Positions 1 to 12,358 of a stretch of DNA of 64,000 bases are shown piece after piece (within the stretch, counting starts at the first letter, position 1; every line of letters starts with the position of its first letter). The stretch covers positions 248,001 to 312,000 of the forward strand of contig LLEY01000033.1 of the NCBI GenBank assembly GCA_001414485.1. Direction: 5' to 3'. The stretch is from Calycina herbarum. Taxonomy: Eukaryota > Ascomycota > Leotiomycetes > Helotiales > Pezizellaceae. The translations under genes and the position numbers were made by a program. The notes under the pieces were generated by a model. That model made no database searches, had not been told where the DNA came from, and saw nothing but the letters and a program-made list of their open reading frames with translations.

Positions 1-1397
1 GTAGTTTCTGAAACGGCGATTAAATTAAACCGAGTATTGACGTTGATAGGTGTCGCTGCTGATATGAGTCTTCATCGGTCTTGTACCTGGCCCGCAAAGA
101 CATCGATGGAAGATTTTGGTTCAGCCTCGACGAATCTCAATACAGAGGTGAAGGGAAGAATCAAGACAAATTTGATATCACGTGTAATGCCTCCCGCATC
201 GTCTGGGCGCTGGTGTGGGCGACTAGGCCGTTGAGTGAGATGCCGATGCCGGCCAAAGTTGAAAATGAGGTTGAAGAGTCTTTGTCTGAGGGACCGAGCG
301 TCGATCAGCCTCAAAGAGCGGGCAAGACAAAGTCCAAATGGCGGTCAGTATTGTATACTCATACAAACTCCAATCAGAAATTCAGGGCTCGTGAGATGTG
401 GGAAGTTCCACTCATGTTTGATGGGGCAGGTGAATTTGGAAGTCAGGAGTTGAGGTCAAGTGAAGCGCCTGAACCCGCTTGAACCTCGGCCAACTCTTTT
501 AGCTCTTTTAGCGAGAGCGGCGAGACTTCCCTTGGAAAATGGAGCAGTAAGTACACGTTGTACAGTCTCTTCTCAAAGTAACAACCTAGATATTTTTTAA
601 GAAAAATTGGAAAAGCTGTTTAAATAGATCTAGTTTGTTATTGTTTTAATTGCTTAGAGTAATGATAGGAATAGTCAGGTACGAACAAACCTTTATTGCC
701 GCTTTTACTGTCTTCGCAAGAAGCCCTGTTGCACCAGAGTCAAAGCCAGCCCATGAAAGCCCAGTTTTAGTTTGGAGAACTGCATCTTTCCTCGCACTAC
801 CCAATTTAATCAAAGAAAGGGAAGGCAACTTTTAGTTTATTTCATAGCAATGAGCTCACAACCCTGCCACGATAAGTAGCCGTCGGTGAAGCTAGGCTTT
901 AGCCTTTTCGTGGTTCTTATCAGTGTAACCATGCTCAGAGGTCGATAACAGCCAGATCTCTATCTTGGGGTTTGTCCGAAGGAGGAGATAGTGTTTACCA
1001 GTAATCTGGGGAAGGAGGCTCTGCATAGATAAGCCTCCTCTCCCGTCTCTCTCCCCTCTGCTTCGTCTCTTCTCTTCTTTTCCTCTGAACTTTCCATTCG
1101 CATTCGCTTCGATATTTAGAAAACTCACTTGCGAGGTAGCCAAACGGTGCGTCATTACACATACCCTGTATATTCCCTGTAGCGAATCAGCAATACAGCC
1201 TGAACGCGCGCCACCTTCAGCCTTACGGGATTCTGCTCCGCTGGTGAGCCACCTGCAGTTATTACGGACTTAGTGATCGGAGGGTCGTCTCGCCGCAGCG
1301 GGACTTCCTCTCCCTTCACTACTTCTACCACCAAACCCTCGCATTGTTTCCCTTCTCATTCTCCTCTCTGGACCGGGCCTTCTTTTCCAACGAAATC
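1..1397. other. no confident gene; upstream region of lipase gene
   Basis: I see no gene I can support here. An open frame at about 81-482 on the plus strand lacks an ATG and could be the last exon of a gene starting outside the window. A strongly pyrimidine-rich tract at about 1020-1090 and another at 1300-1380 are typical of fungal promoters and lie upstream of the lipase start at 1398. Confidence 0.5.
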
Positions 1398-2859
1398 ATG
1401 GATTACACCGGAGCCAGCCGTGAGGCCCAGCACCTCTGTGTGCTGGTCCACGGGTAAGTACTGCTTTCCATTCCCCGATCTTGCCACGGTTCTGCGCTGA
1501 CGAAAAATCGCATAGATTATGGGGAAACCCAAACCACCTCGAGCAGATGGCCAAGTCGCTGCGAGAGAAACATCCCGAAGAAAACCTCCATATCCTCGTC
1601 GCGAAGCGCAATAGTGGCAGTTTTACGTACGATGGCATTGAGTTGGGTGGCGAGAGGGTGTGCCAGGAGATTGAGGAGGAAATAGAGAAGCTAGCGAAGA
1701 AGGGTCAAGAAATAAAGCGGCTGTCATTAGTAGGATACTCCCTCGGCGGCCTCGTGGCAAGATACGCCGTCGGCTTACTTGATAGCAAAGGCGTCTTTGA
1801 CAAGATCACACCGGTGGTGAGTAGCGCAATTGCCGGATGCCTCGATTATGCTAACGGTAGCAGAACTTCAACACTTTCGCAAGCCCTCATCTGGGTGTTC
1901 GGACGCCTTTGAGAGGCTGGCATAATCATCTTTGGAACGTCCTTGGAGCGCGAACACTCTCACAATCCGGCCGACAATTGTTCACAATAGACAAATTCCG
2001 AGATACCGAGAGACCATTGTTGGAGGTTCTTGCAGATCCCGAATCAATATTCATCAAAGGTCTCGCCAAATTCGAGAGGAGGACATTATACGCGAATATT
2101 GTCAATGATCGAAGTGCTGTTTATTACACCACGGGAATCGCAAAGAAGGACCCATACATCAATTTGGACAAGGTCAAACTCAATTATTTGGAAGGCTACG
2201 GAGATATCATCCTAGATCCAAATAACCCTGTTGCGCCCCTGGATCCAGAAGAGACGCAAAGCACCTTTTATGAGAGGTTTGTGAAAGCCAGTCAAACCAC
2301 TTACGGTCGATTGCCTTTTCTTATGGCCATGATCGTATTTATTCCAATCGGTGTCGTAGCATTCTTGCTAAATTCCGGTGTCCAATCCCTACGCAGCAAC
2401 CGAAGAATCAAACTCCACGAAAGAGGTCTAGCCGGAATCGAGCCAGGAAACTACCGAGTCCCCCTATTATTCACAGGTATGCGAGGAGCAGTCGAAGACG
2501 CATACGAGAATCTCAACAATGCCCAAAGCCACGAATATCTCGTCGCAGGAACCGAAGAAGAAGCTGCTTCAGAAGAACCCAGTTCCCCTCAATCATCTTC
2601 ATCTCTTAATAAACCCGCCCTTCTTCGCCATAAAACTTCCGAGAAGACATCACTACATGACCCGCCGACATTAGCCCTTGCGCCCTACCAATTCCGGATG
2701 GTGCAAGCACTTGATAGCGTTGGGTGGCGGAAATACCCGGTGCATATACATAAAGTCAATCACAGTCACGCGGCGATTGTAGTGCGTATGAATAAACCAC
2801 GTTATGATGAGGGCAAAGTGGTCTTTCGCCATTGGCTTGATGAGGAATTTATTCTATGA
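1398..2859 (+). CDS. ROG1-type serine esterase/lipase (DUF676)
   Basis: Predicted alpha/beta-hydrolase of the DUF676/ROG1 family, which acts on membrane glycerolipids (role from the family; substrate here unknown). Three exons in phase: 1398-1453, 1516-1816, 1864-2859, giving about 450 residues. The first splice rebuilds the family motif HGLWGNP (residues 18-24). GYSLGG holds the nucleophile Ser94. Exon 3 opens with NFNTFASPHLG, the conserved block after the nucleophile. A hydrophobic segment (LPFLMAMIVFIPIGVVAFLL, about 2310-2370) suggests membrane attachment, and NHSHAAIVVR near the C-terminus probably supplies the catalytic His. The ATG at 1398 is chosen because the first exon ends exactly at the HG of the oxyanion motif. 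The second intron is only 47 nt. Confidence 0.9.
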
Positions 2860-4202
2860 TGAATATCCCCCTCAATGTCGATGATTTAGTTGGTTTTTAT
2901 TCCCTCTCTGTTTGTCTTTATAAGTGTGTCTAGATGTTTTGTTTTTATGATTTGCAGCAAGGCGTTTTCAGATACGGGTGGTTTTCCTTTTTAGTGCGTT
3001 AGAAATCCGATATCTGTACTACTAGTTAGTTAATTAAGGTCATTGCAGCGAACATATACTCAAGTCAGCTCGATTTTTCAAACTATTTTCCTTTGTGGTA
3101 ATGGACACAGCTCTAGCTTATAAGACTTTCTGAAGTTTGAAGCTGAGCACCCAACATTCTGTCATGTGAGAAGCCACCCTAGCACGATGTGTCGCAACTT
3201 CTACAAAGTACGGAGGGATATCCGTAACATAGATGTACGTCGTATTGATATCTTCTGAAACAACAGCACGCCATTGTGCCAAATGAAAATAGCTCGCTCT
3301 TTTTTCCTCAATTTCCCATCAGCCGTACTGCGACCTAAGAGCTTCACCTCATTTTCCTCCAACACCAACCAGGCTGGAGAAATTCCGTGATTAGTTTCTA
3401 ATATTGGTGGCTTGCTTCACACACCCGCAAAACCCCCTTTCTCCAAAGGGTAGCGCCTCGTTTTCGATTTCTCTCTTCTTAGACAGCTGAAGACATGGGG
3501 GTTGGTCGAGAGGCGAGATGGGATAGGGTGGTTTTACGCCACGATAAGCTCCCGAATTCAGAGCATGCCTTCTTCTGCAACTGCAACCCTGTGGTTTGGT
3601 ACGACTGCATTTTCTGTTTGGTGAAGACCCTTTTTTGTTACACCGAATTAGAGGGGGGGAGAGGAAGCGGGATGAAGTTAAGTTGAGTTGAATCGATGGT
3701 AGGGTATCATTGGAATTGCTCTCTTGGTCGCTACTAGTCCCCGAAGTTCACGAAGTTGTGTTTTATTGGGCGCGTTGGTTTTGTTTGATCGCCGATGCAT
3801 GTTGGCTACCAAACAACTGCACCACCTTTTGATATCAGCTGGGACGACAACATGCAGTTGAGAGACATGGCTTTTTGATTTGGGAAAGATATTGGATGGA
3901 AAGTCAGCCTTATGGTTTGTAATGATAATACTCATCTCTCTTCATGTAGACAAGTCTGTATTTGTTTCTTCAGCTGTACGCTTATTGGTACTTGCTTCTG
4001 TTTTTGTCATTTTGATGTGTTGTCACACAACATGTACTGTACTGTTACCTTGAGAAAAGTGATACAACGGAGGCTCTGCTGTGGACAGCGGGGCTTTTCT
4101 GTGTATTTAGCTTATCAGTCCCCAGTGAAATTGGTTTCTTTTGAAAGCTTGACTCGAGGTTTCGCGTCTCTGCTGTGCTACGGGGTACACGAGTTGTTAA
4201 AC
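2860..4202. other. intergenic, no gene seen
   Basis: This holds the 3' flank of the lipase gene and the upstream region of the membrane-protein gene. A 63-codon ATG frame at 3495 has a CT-rich leader just before it but no recognisable product, so I do not call it. Nothing else stands out. Confidence 0.5.
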
Positions 4203-7200
4203 ATGGCACCTCCTCCTACCTCAACCATTTCCCTCTTCCTCGTCCTCGTCCTCCTTGCCCTACCCTATCTAGTAACAAGTACATTCAACGCCTCCGCCCG
4301 CTTCGACACCATCTACGACGCCATCCCCGAGCTCGCACCACTCCGCGATTCTCCGGGCCTCAAACGTCCCCCCTCAGTAGGCGGACAAAACTTCGGAACT
4401 TGCTGTCTCAAAGCTGTTGCTAAGACTTATATCATTCAAAATCAACAAGTTTCTGGTCCGAGGACTCCTCCGGGCTTGCAGGGGCCGTTTTTGAATTTGC
4501 CACCCGAGGAGTTTAATAATTCGCAGTTTCCGTGTGGTGCGAAGTTTGGGGATGGGATTGATAGTAAGGGAGCGCCGCAGGTGACGGTCCCGTATACTTG
4601 GTGTCGGGATCATTGTGGGGGGTGGGAGAGGAGTAGTAATGCGAATTTGGGACAGTGGGTTCAGCCGTTTGTGGGGTTTATATTGCCGAGTACGGTGTTT
4701 TGTTTGAATGTTAGTATTTCTCTTCTTTTCTTCAATTGTTTTGGAGGAGTGTTGTTGCTGGAGTGGAGGTGAAAAGTCGAGTGACTTAATCGAGCTATGG
4801 ATCGTTGGTTCCTCATTAGCACAATTCAAGCGAACCTGTGAGCTGGTCTCTTCAAAGCTCTTTAGTAACTTGGTTGTGCTTCGACCTGACCTCACTCTTC
4901 TCTAGCATTCCAGTCAAGCTAACACCTTTCAAAAAACAGGTCCCACGCAGATCAGTCCTGAACATTTTCGACGGCCTCTTTCACAATCACTTCGAGGACC
5001 TCCCAAGATCCTGGTGGGAATTCACAACAGCTCTCAAAGCTTTAATCGCCACAATAAAGACTTACTTCCTCATCCTCATCACCTCCTGTTTCCCGAAACG
5101 AAAACCTAAAACTACACCCAATGACGAAGAAAAGCAATCTTCCACACCTCCTCATTCCGATCCTTCAACATCAACCCCGGAAACCCCCCAAGTCATCCAA
5201 GAGCATAAAGCAGAATATGGCGACAAAACAGTGAAAACATTCATCAATCTAGTCTCCTATATCTTAATAGCCTCTTTCTTCATGGTTGTTCGCGCTACTA
5301 TCGCTACAGCTATTAGTTTGATAAACACCGTTTTCTGGGTAGCGGTGGTGTTCAGTACGGCGGGTCCGATGATGTTGAGTGGGCTTTATGAGGCGAGACT
5401 TGATCGGAGGGTTGTCAGTGGGATGTTAAAAGGAGTGAGGACCGAGAGTTTTACGGGTAAGGATGGTGGGAGGGAGAAGTTCTATAGAAGGGTTGGGGGA
5501 CTGTATGTTGTTCTTGTTGGGAATCTGGAGTTTGGGAAGGAGAAGACTGCTGATGTGGGGGAAGAAGTAAAGAGGGCAGTGGAGAAAAATGGGAGTGGGG
5601 AGGATGATGTGGATAGTGGGAAGCATGTTGAGAATGCAATCACTCCAATCAGGTCGACTGACAAGAAAGACATAGTAGAAAGATCGGTGTGGGATGATAT
5701 CAACACGCTTGTCAAACCAAAGGACCTGATACAAGCTGAGGACGAAGAAAAAGAAATGAGAGCTAAAGACAAAACTCCCTCGGACGAGTTCGCCAAGAAA
5801 CTCACAGATCTTCAGAATAATTACAGAAGAACCACCGAAACACGACTCAAAGCAATGTTAGACTGCCAAGCCTCATTCGGGGCTGTCGTCGGTGCAGCTG
5901 TGGTCTTCTTCGTCGGTTCCTTCCTCTTCTCGGTCATCCAGAATCTTTCGTCAGTTGGTGATAACGATACTTCGCATGCGCTCGCTTTTGGAATGTGGTG
6001 GATGATTGTTCCTCATGTTGCAATTGTTAGTGGTTGTCTACTCGCGGGTAACAATCCTAATACTTTGGAGGTTATCATGTGTAGTGTCCGGGAACCTTGG
6101 GCTCGACAAGAAGAGACGGCGAAAGGATGGTGGAAGAGTTGGTGGCAGAGGTTTTACAGCAGTGTGTATGTGCCAGTACGAATGGTAGAGAGAGGAATGA
6201 ACAAGAGGTTATGGGTTAGGCGATTGGTGAAGGAATACCCATTGTCGAAACCAGGGACGAAAAAAGAAGAAGGGAGCGAGAAGACGGATGCCAAGAAAGA
6301 AGAAGGCAACGAGAAGACAATCGAAAGGAAAGACAGGGAGAAAGAAGAAGAGGATGAATTGGACATTGAATTCGATTTTTGGGATTGGGTCATGATGGCC
6401 GGGATCGTGGTATTTCTCATGGGTCTCCCCTTCATCCTTGCTTTCCTAACGAGTTTCTACACACCGGCGGTAGGACTGTCATGTCGGACTTTTACTTTCT
6501 TGCTGTACTTTTGTTTTCAAGTTTGTTATATGATGATTTGGGGCTGGGAATTTTACGCCATGAAACCTACAACGCTTTGGAGAACGACTTCGGCTAAGCT
6601 GGCACAAAGTACCAACCGAGTCATCACTCGAAATATCGAGCGAGACATCGAGAAGAATCCGAAGAATCCGATTAGATCTCCTACCGCCTCTTCGAACGAC
6701 AATCCTGGCATATCCAGCCAGTTATCGACACTTGTTCATAAACTACTATTGGGTTTCATCATTCTAGGCTCCTTTTTTACATCCGTTTTTGGGACTTTCT
6801 TCCAGCTCGTTGGCCTTTACAGGAATTGTCGCTGTTACATGCCGATCAAATATTGGGGTTCTGGGGACTTCTCCTTCGGAATATCATCGAATACCAAAGA
6901 TGGTATTGCATGGGCAAGAAAGGTATGGCTACCGACTGGCATCACGAGTATCGTTCTTATGATTGTCACTTGTTACATCGGATGGTGGTATCAGCGCCAT
7001 TGGAGGCTACAATTTCGAGAGGTGGTTAAGTTGTTGCTTGGGCCACCGAAGAAGATTGTGGTTGATAAGGATGGGAAGGACGGTAAAGATGGCAAGAAGA
7101 AAGGACCAAAGAGACCTAAAAATTTGAAAGACGGACATGAGGGTAGTTGGGTGTTTGTTCCGGTGGGGACGGATATTTCGAAAATTATTGGAGGTGGTGA

Positions 7201-7357
7201 GGGTAAAGGAGTTGAGAAGAAATCGGTTGTTGGGGTTGATGAAATTGGGAATGCTAGCGGAGAAGGGGTGACGCCTGATTCGGGAAAATCTCTTCCTGTT
7301 AAAAACCCAGAGAGAGACGAGAACGTGGAAGAAATTGGCCCAGCCGATCCAAAATAG
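4203..7357 (+). CDS. large polytopic membrane protein, unknown function
   Basis: Two exons, 4203-4709 and 4940-7357, joined in phase 0; the intron ends with a textbook branch site CTAAC 20 nt before the CAG acceptor. About 974 residues. The N-terminus is a clear signal peptide (ISLFLVLVLLALPYLVTS), followed by a Cys-rich outer domain (FGTCCLKAV, QFPCGAKFGD, YTWCRDHCGGW) and a first membrane span. Exon 2 encodes about eight further hydrophobic segments: near 5235-5390, 5880-5940, 5985-6040, 6380-6440, 6475-6550, 6730-6810 and 6925-6985. Charged Lys/Glu-rich cytoplasmic loops separate them (about 5560-5800 and 6240-6360), with a Lys-rich tail. I do not recognise a named family. A surface sensor or transporter-like role would be a guess. 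Confidence 0.85.
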
Positions 7358-7871
7358 TCAACTGCGATGTAGGAGGAAGTTCTCGCTTAATTGTTTCTTT
7401 TTCAAATTTCTTCTATTCTAAGGTTAGAATATTTCATGGGAGGTTTAATGTTTTGGGGATACCCAAAATTTAGTATAGTCAGTTATTTCAGCCAAACGCA
7501 CTATGCCCGTTTCTTTGGTTTGCTTGCCTTGGGCAGAGTGCGTCCTTCCATGAAAAGTTTGCTGGCCTATTTTATGTCACACTTGTGGTTGCAGGTCGGC
7601 TCATCTACAAGTTATAGTGACCTTCAAACAGTCAAGAGATGAATTTCTGCACCCCCGGTGCTCGGAAAGTCGGAAAAAATAGGTTGTGTTACACAGCAAA
7701 GCTCCGACCCTTCTCATTAGTCTCAAGTACACAGTGTCTTCCGGAATTTGATGGTTGACAATCATCCACTTGTTGGCACAGCCCTGTTTCCCAAGCTACC
7801 ATCTTTGCATGAAAAATAAAACTTTTTACCCTCACCTCTACTCTCTCAAAATACGAAAAGGCTCACCCAAA
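7358..7871. other. intergenic, no gene seen
   Basis: 3' flank of the membrane-protein gene and upstream region of the decayed gene at 7872. Small open frames only; no product recognised. Confidence 0.5.
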
Positions 7872-8434
7872 ATGAATACCACCAGCTGTAACTCAACATC
7901 CTGGCTATCATGTGATGACAGCGGGCTCTCTGTCACCTCCAGTATCATCAGTATCTTCACTTTAACCATTACGATCCTAGTCGCATTACGTGTACAGTTA
8001 TACGCTGCACAGAACGCCAGCCAAGAGCTTCAAGGAATAGAACGCGACTTGAATCTGAAAGGCACTATTCTACAAAGCGAGGAGCTCGATGGAGCCTTCT
8101 AGAACTCGAACACAAAGGGGTTGGCTGTTCTTTGAGGCGCTTGACCGCACAAACACGACTTGGGAAGAAGCAAGATCCCTTCTTGAGAAGATAGTCCCAG
8201 ACTTGAGGCAACCCCAGCGACGACGGAAAATATTCTTGCAGCTTGCGACGTACGTTGGAGGCCCGAGAGAACTTATGATAGGAAAGTTAAGCGATTTCGA
8301 TAAAAATATGGCTTTTTTTTGAAGGATAGGGCAGAAGAACATAAGCATCGCTTGAACAATTTGTAATTCAAGGAACAATTGAAGTCCAACAAGAAGCGTC
8401 CCAGACATTTCTCACATTCTTGTATGATAAATAA
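7872..8434 (+). pseudogene. frameshifted remnant of a small membrane-anchored protein gene
   Basis: The ATG at 7872 opens a frame with a single membrane span (SIISIFTLTITILVALRV) and then a charged helix (ELQGIERDLNLKGTILQSE). The frame stops at 8102, but coding-like sequence continues in other frames: RWSLLELEHKG from about 8087, WLFFEALDRTNTTWEEARSL from about 8119, a jump at the run of eight T at about 8313-8320 (KDRAEEHKHRLNN), and VIQGTIEVQQEASQTF to a stop at 8432-8434. At least four single-base shifts separate these blocks. No GT..AG pairs restore the frame. The blocks resemble a family of small single-span fungal proteins with a helical tail, of unknown function. Indels in homopolymers could also be sequencing error. 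Confidence 0.6.
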
Positions 8435-8489
8435 AATGTGATAACCCGCTCTCTAATTCAAAGTTGACTACTCTCGTGAGGTTGTTACC

Positions 8490-9897
8490 TCATGCAGACG
8501 TGACTTGCATATTTCCAGGAAGATTTGGGAGCCCTACAACGAGTTTTAATCAGAAGTTCTTCGCCGTAGAATAGCATAACTTACAAGAATCTAGATCCTC
8601 TGGATATATTTGTTTCTGGGTACACCTGTTGGCGGTACTCTGGCTTTGCGTTTTGAGTTGAGGACATGTGCCCCCAACATCACATCTTGCATCCATGGCT
8701 TTTTGAAGGACATCTCCTTTCCATCCAAAAATATAATCTGCATGGTGGCCGTACCCAGTCCTACCAGGCATCAATCAGTAAAGATGCAAAATTGTAAATC
8801 AAAAGGCGTAGACACTTGAATAGGATTTTGACTTACGGGTCTCCTTGACTCCATGCGAAAGGTTGACTGCCATCAGTAGGCCAAAGAGACTTATCAAAAA
8901 CACCAGTGTCCCATATTGTCTCGATAAATATCTGAGGAAGTTGAACTGGATGGGTTGATGGACATGTGGTACCGGTTGCATACTTGACATGGCTTTGATG
9001 ATCAGGAGTGTCAAGATCTTTCCCATTCCAGCAGCTGTATCGTAAGTCATTCCTAGCAATGACTGGGGAAAGGAAAGTTACTAACGTTGGGAAGAAGGTA
9101 TTTACCCGAATGCCTCCAGGGCACGCTTTCTTAGGGAGATCATTGGTGTCGGTGGATGCGACGCCCATGGGATTTGGATTGAAGGGTTTTGAATCGTAGC
9201 AGCGATACAAATTGACGAAGCCGAAGTCTTTTTTGCGCTGAGTTGCAGAGCCGGCAAGCATGCGGAAACCCTTAAGATTATTAGTCAACGCCTATTTTTG
9301 CAGACACAGAGACAGAGTGATACTTACAGTTTTGAAAGCTGTAACCTTGGTAGTTGTATCGGTTGGTGAAATGTAGTAAACCGTTGTACCTCCTGTAGCT
9401 GTCTCGAGGTACTGATTTGCCATTTGAGGAACTCGCTTAAAGGTGCCATTCTGTGCACGGAAGTACAATACAGCTGTCCAATAATTCGAGAAATCCTCGC
9501 TGTAAGTACAACTAGTACATGAAGCAGTATTTGCGATATCTTCTTTTGTTGGATCCATGGTCATATTGAAGGCATTCTAGTGGAATCAGTTGACAGGGTC
9601 ACAGAGGATGGGTAGAGATACACACTCCTCCAACAATCTGTTTCAAATTAGATTTTAATTCTTTACCAAGATCAAAGGGAAGTCATTCGGCCTACCTGAT
9701 GCATGTGCGGAGATGGGACTGCTCCTGGATTTACCAAGCTTAAAATTTTAGGTTAGAAAATTTCCAAGCCACATGAGAAATCTAGGAACTCACGGATCAA
9801 GACGTTGGGTTACAAGCTGGGAGCAAGCAAATCGCAACATACTAGCTTGGACTGTGTGGGCAACAAGTGCCAGTACGATAACTGAGATCCATCGCAT
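8490..9897 (-). CDS. DUF1996 secreted protein
   Basis: Eight exons, all in phase: 9794-9897, 9696-9738, 9626-9637, 9328-9576, 9086-9270, 8837-9034, 8585-8760, 8490-8533. The product is 336 residues. The N-terminus is a signal peptide (MRWISVIVLALVAHTVQA). The DUF1996 hallmark HMHQIVGGNAF is split across three exons, one of them only 12 nt (IVGG). Further family blocks follow: FRMLAG, CPGGIRVNTFFPTCWNG, HVKYATG, and GYGHHADYIFGWKG with KTQS in the C-terminal part. DUF1996 proteins are extracellular and often carry WSC domains; no WSC domain is present, and the protein ends with LPGNMQVTSA. Biochemical function is unknown. The assignment is firm because every splice junction restores conserved sequence. 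Confidence 0.92.
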
Positions 9898-10616
9898 CTT
9901 CGATTTAAAGGAAGCATAAACATGCAAGGGAAAGTGAGTTGCGGGTCGACCCTTCTTAAAACAATATGTTGCAGCTATGTCGCAAGATTAAAGGGAAAGG
10001 GGGTGACATTAATCTGAAGCTTCAAATTTACCCAAACCCTACCCATAAATCATAGCTCACATCAAAAGCTATAAAAGACAATTAACCGAAACGGGTTGGG
10101 TTGTTATTCCGTACTACTCAAGATTTGATTATCGTAGTTTCGAATTGATGGACACCCTCGTTGATGTACTCCAAGCTTCGATTGATTAAATCTCAATGAA
10201 CACCAACCCCTGTCATACCTACTTTATCGTACAATGAATATAATTTGGTATAATTTGGTATCACTGTACGGGGTCTCAAAACACGTGACCTATCCCAAAA
10301 AAACAAGAAACTTTTAGTCTATTTTACACGTATTTGAGAAGAGGCTTAGAGTATAACTTTTTACTCTAAAGTTAAAAGATAAAGTTCTTTATGAGTAAGT
10401 AGTCGATTGGTTTATGATTTCCCGGGCACGTGCCACAAACGCGGCATGTAAACCGGACGCTCTCTATCTCACCTCCAGGAAAACGCATCGTCAAAGCCAC
10501 GTTCTGGTACATTGATTACGCTAGCGCCATCCATGCGTATTCAAGTCTTTGTACGCTCCTTCTGTCAGTTATAGATCTCAGTCAACTCTCCCTACCTGCT
10601 TCAACAAACAAACAGG
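9898..10616. other. divergent intergenic region
   Basis: Shared upstream region of the minus-strand DUF1996 gene and the plus-strand BTB gene. It holds a 10-bp direct duplication (TATAATTTGG repeated at about 10239-10259) and AT-rich stretches near 10310-10400, with a CT-rich leader before 10617. No gene seen. Confidence 0.5.
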
Positions 10617-11854
10617 ATGCACGTGACAAAAGATTCATTTCAGTTCGATGGTGGTGATGATATTCGGGCAAAGGCAACACTCGATGGCGAGGAATTCGAA
10701 TTCAAAGTCTCCTCGCACGCTCTGTCGTTCGCAAGCCCGGTTTGGCGGAAATTCATTCACGTAATTCTTTTCTTTCTTGAGTAGATCTTGAAACTAACTC
10801 GTTCTGATAGCCTCCGTTTCCTTTGATTCGCGAAGAAAACCAAGAAAGCCAAGAAAGCCCAACATCATCATCGGAAATCACCAACCTACCCAAGAAGAAG
10901 AAATCAATATATCCCGACTTTGATCACATTCTCGACTTCACGGAAGACAGAATTGATGCTCTCTTGATACTGCTGCAAATCGCCCATGTGCAGTTTGGAA
11001 ACATTCCCAATAGCCTTCCATATGAAACTCTCCATGGCGTTGCTGTTCTTTGCGATCAGTACGATTGCAAAAAGCTTGTAAAGCCGTGGCTGAAGGATTG
11101 GCTGAAAGAGGAATGGAACGAATCAAATCTGAGAGGACATGAGGGCTGGTTATTTATCGCCTGGTGTTTCGGGCGCCACGAAATCTTCTCATGCCTGTTG
11201 ACGAACTGTGTGCTCCAGGCCAATACATTGCTCAATGACAATTGCATGATTGATGGTGGCCTTCTTATCAAAGGAGTATGGGGATTGGGTCCAGGTCGTC
11301 GTTTGAAAATTTACCATCCATATTCCCCCGAGCGAGACGGAATGATGTTGCCATTAAACATCCTTGGTTGGTCTCTTTTGCATCGAGGTCTCTTTGTGCA
11401 CTAGCTAATCCAATTTCAAGAAAACCTACAAGATGCTCGCCACAAAACAATTGAACAAATTCTGATTGGCGTATACGGTCTCATTGAGGAACACGAAGGC
11501 GAGCATCGTTATTGCGATAGGAGGAAATTTGGCAATACATTCGCGTGCACCGCCATAATCCACGGGTTCTTGGTCCGCGGTCTTCGGGAAAAGAAACTTT
11601 GGCCCCGAGTCCAGCCTAGTGATATTCGAATGAGTATCCATAGTCTTGTCCGAATTCTTTACCGCATAGATGACATCTTGTTTGGAGAACTTCCTAAGTG
11701 TCTTCCATCCGGGCATGCTGAATGCATCCTGAGTTGCCGATTAAAAGCAGTAATAACGCCTGCACTTTCTAATATCCCGGCCCTTTTCTCGGAGTCTCAC
11801 AAGCAATACATGGACACTGCCAAGTTGGAATTGGGCTTGCTGGAGCTAGATTAA
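10617..11854 (+). CDS. BTB/POZ-domain protein
   Basis: Exon 1 (10617-10760) encodes DIRAKATLDGEEFEFKVSSH then ALSFASPVWRKFI, the beta-strand/helix pattern that opens a BTB/POZ domain (normally D-x-x-V-G-x-x-F-x-V-H..L...SPVF). Exon 2 (10811-11275) continues with the acidic helix, then ALLILLQIAHVQFGNIP and the typical LHGVAVLCDQYDCKKLVKPW helix of fungal BTB proteins. Exon 3 (11405-11854) carries a C-terminal helical region. About 352 residues. The second intron is uncertain: donor 11276 with acceptor 11404 is in phase, but an acceptor at 11420 after CTAAT would also work with a weaker donor. BTB proteins dimerise, often as substrate adaptors of cullin-3 ligases; no partner domain is visible here. 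Confidence 0.8.
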
Positions 11855-12358
11855 GACCTCTACAAAACGTTGAAATCAAAATAATATGAGGAAGGAGCAT
11901 AGGAATGACCCGCGGGCCAACCTTATGGGTGTAGGAAGTGCGTTAATTAACTTTTATATTTCCATTGTAGTTCGGAGAGCGTTTGAGCTCAGCAGGTTCA
12001 AGGTGGACTTGTGAATGAAGTACAAGTACCAAATCCCTCGTATGCAATTTTGATCCAGGACAATAGACTTTCGTTCCTCCCCAAAATTGAGCCAATTGTT
12101 CTGGACTTCTAGTATAATATCTCTCGCAAGTATAAGGACAACAAGGACAACGATAGGAAAGTGGTCCGACAGAGCTAGGAAGAGTGCTAAGGTTATTATC
12201 ATGTCGGCTAGCTAACTGTATACAGCAAGGAATGAAACATAAATCTCTATCCGTTCAATTCCACCAAGCATATCAGGAAAGATTCTCCACAAGCCACATG
12301 GCAAATTACAGATGTCCATACACCGTTTCCATCTCCTTCGCGAATCGTACCCCTCCAC
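11855..12358. other. intergenic between convergent genes
   Basis: 3' flanks of the BTB gene (plus) and the SLATT gene (minus). No gene seen. Confidence 0.5.

Noticed and set aside
81..482. 133-codon open frame on the plus strand at the window start
   Set aside because: It starts with TTG, has no recognisable domain, and could be a last exon of a gene outside the window; not enough to call.
3495..3686. 63-codon ATG frame with a CT-rich leader
   Set aside because: No homology signal, no splice partners and low-complexity translation; probably chance.
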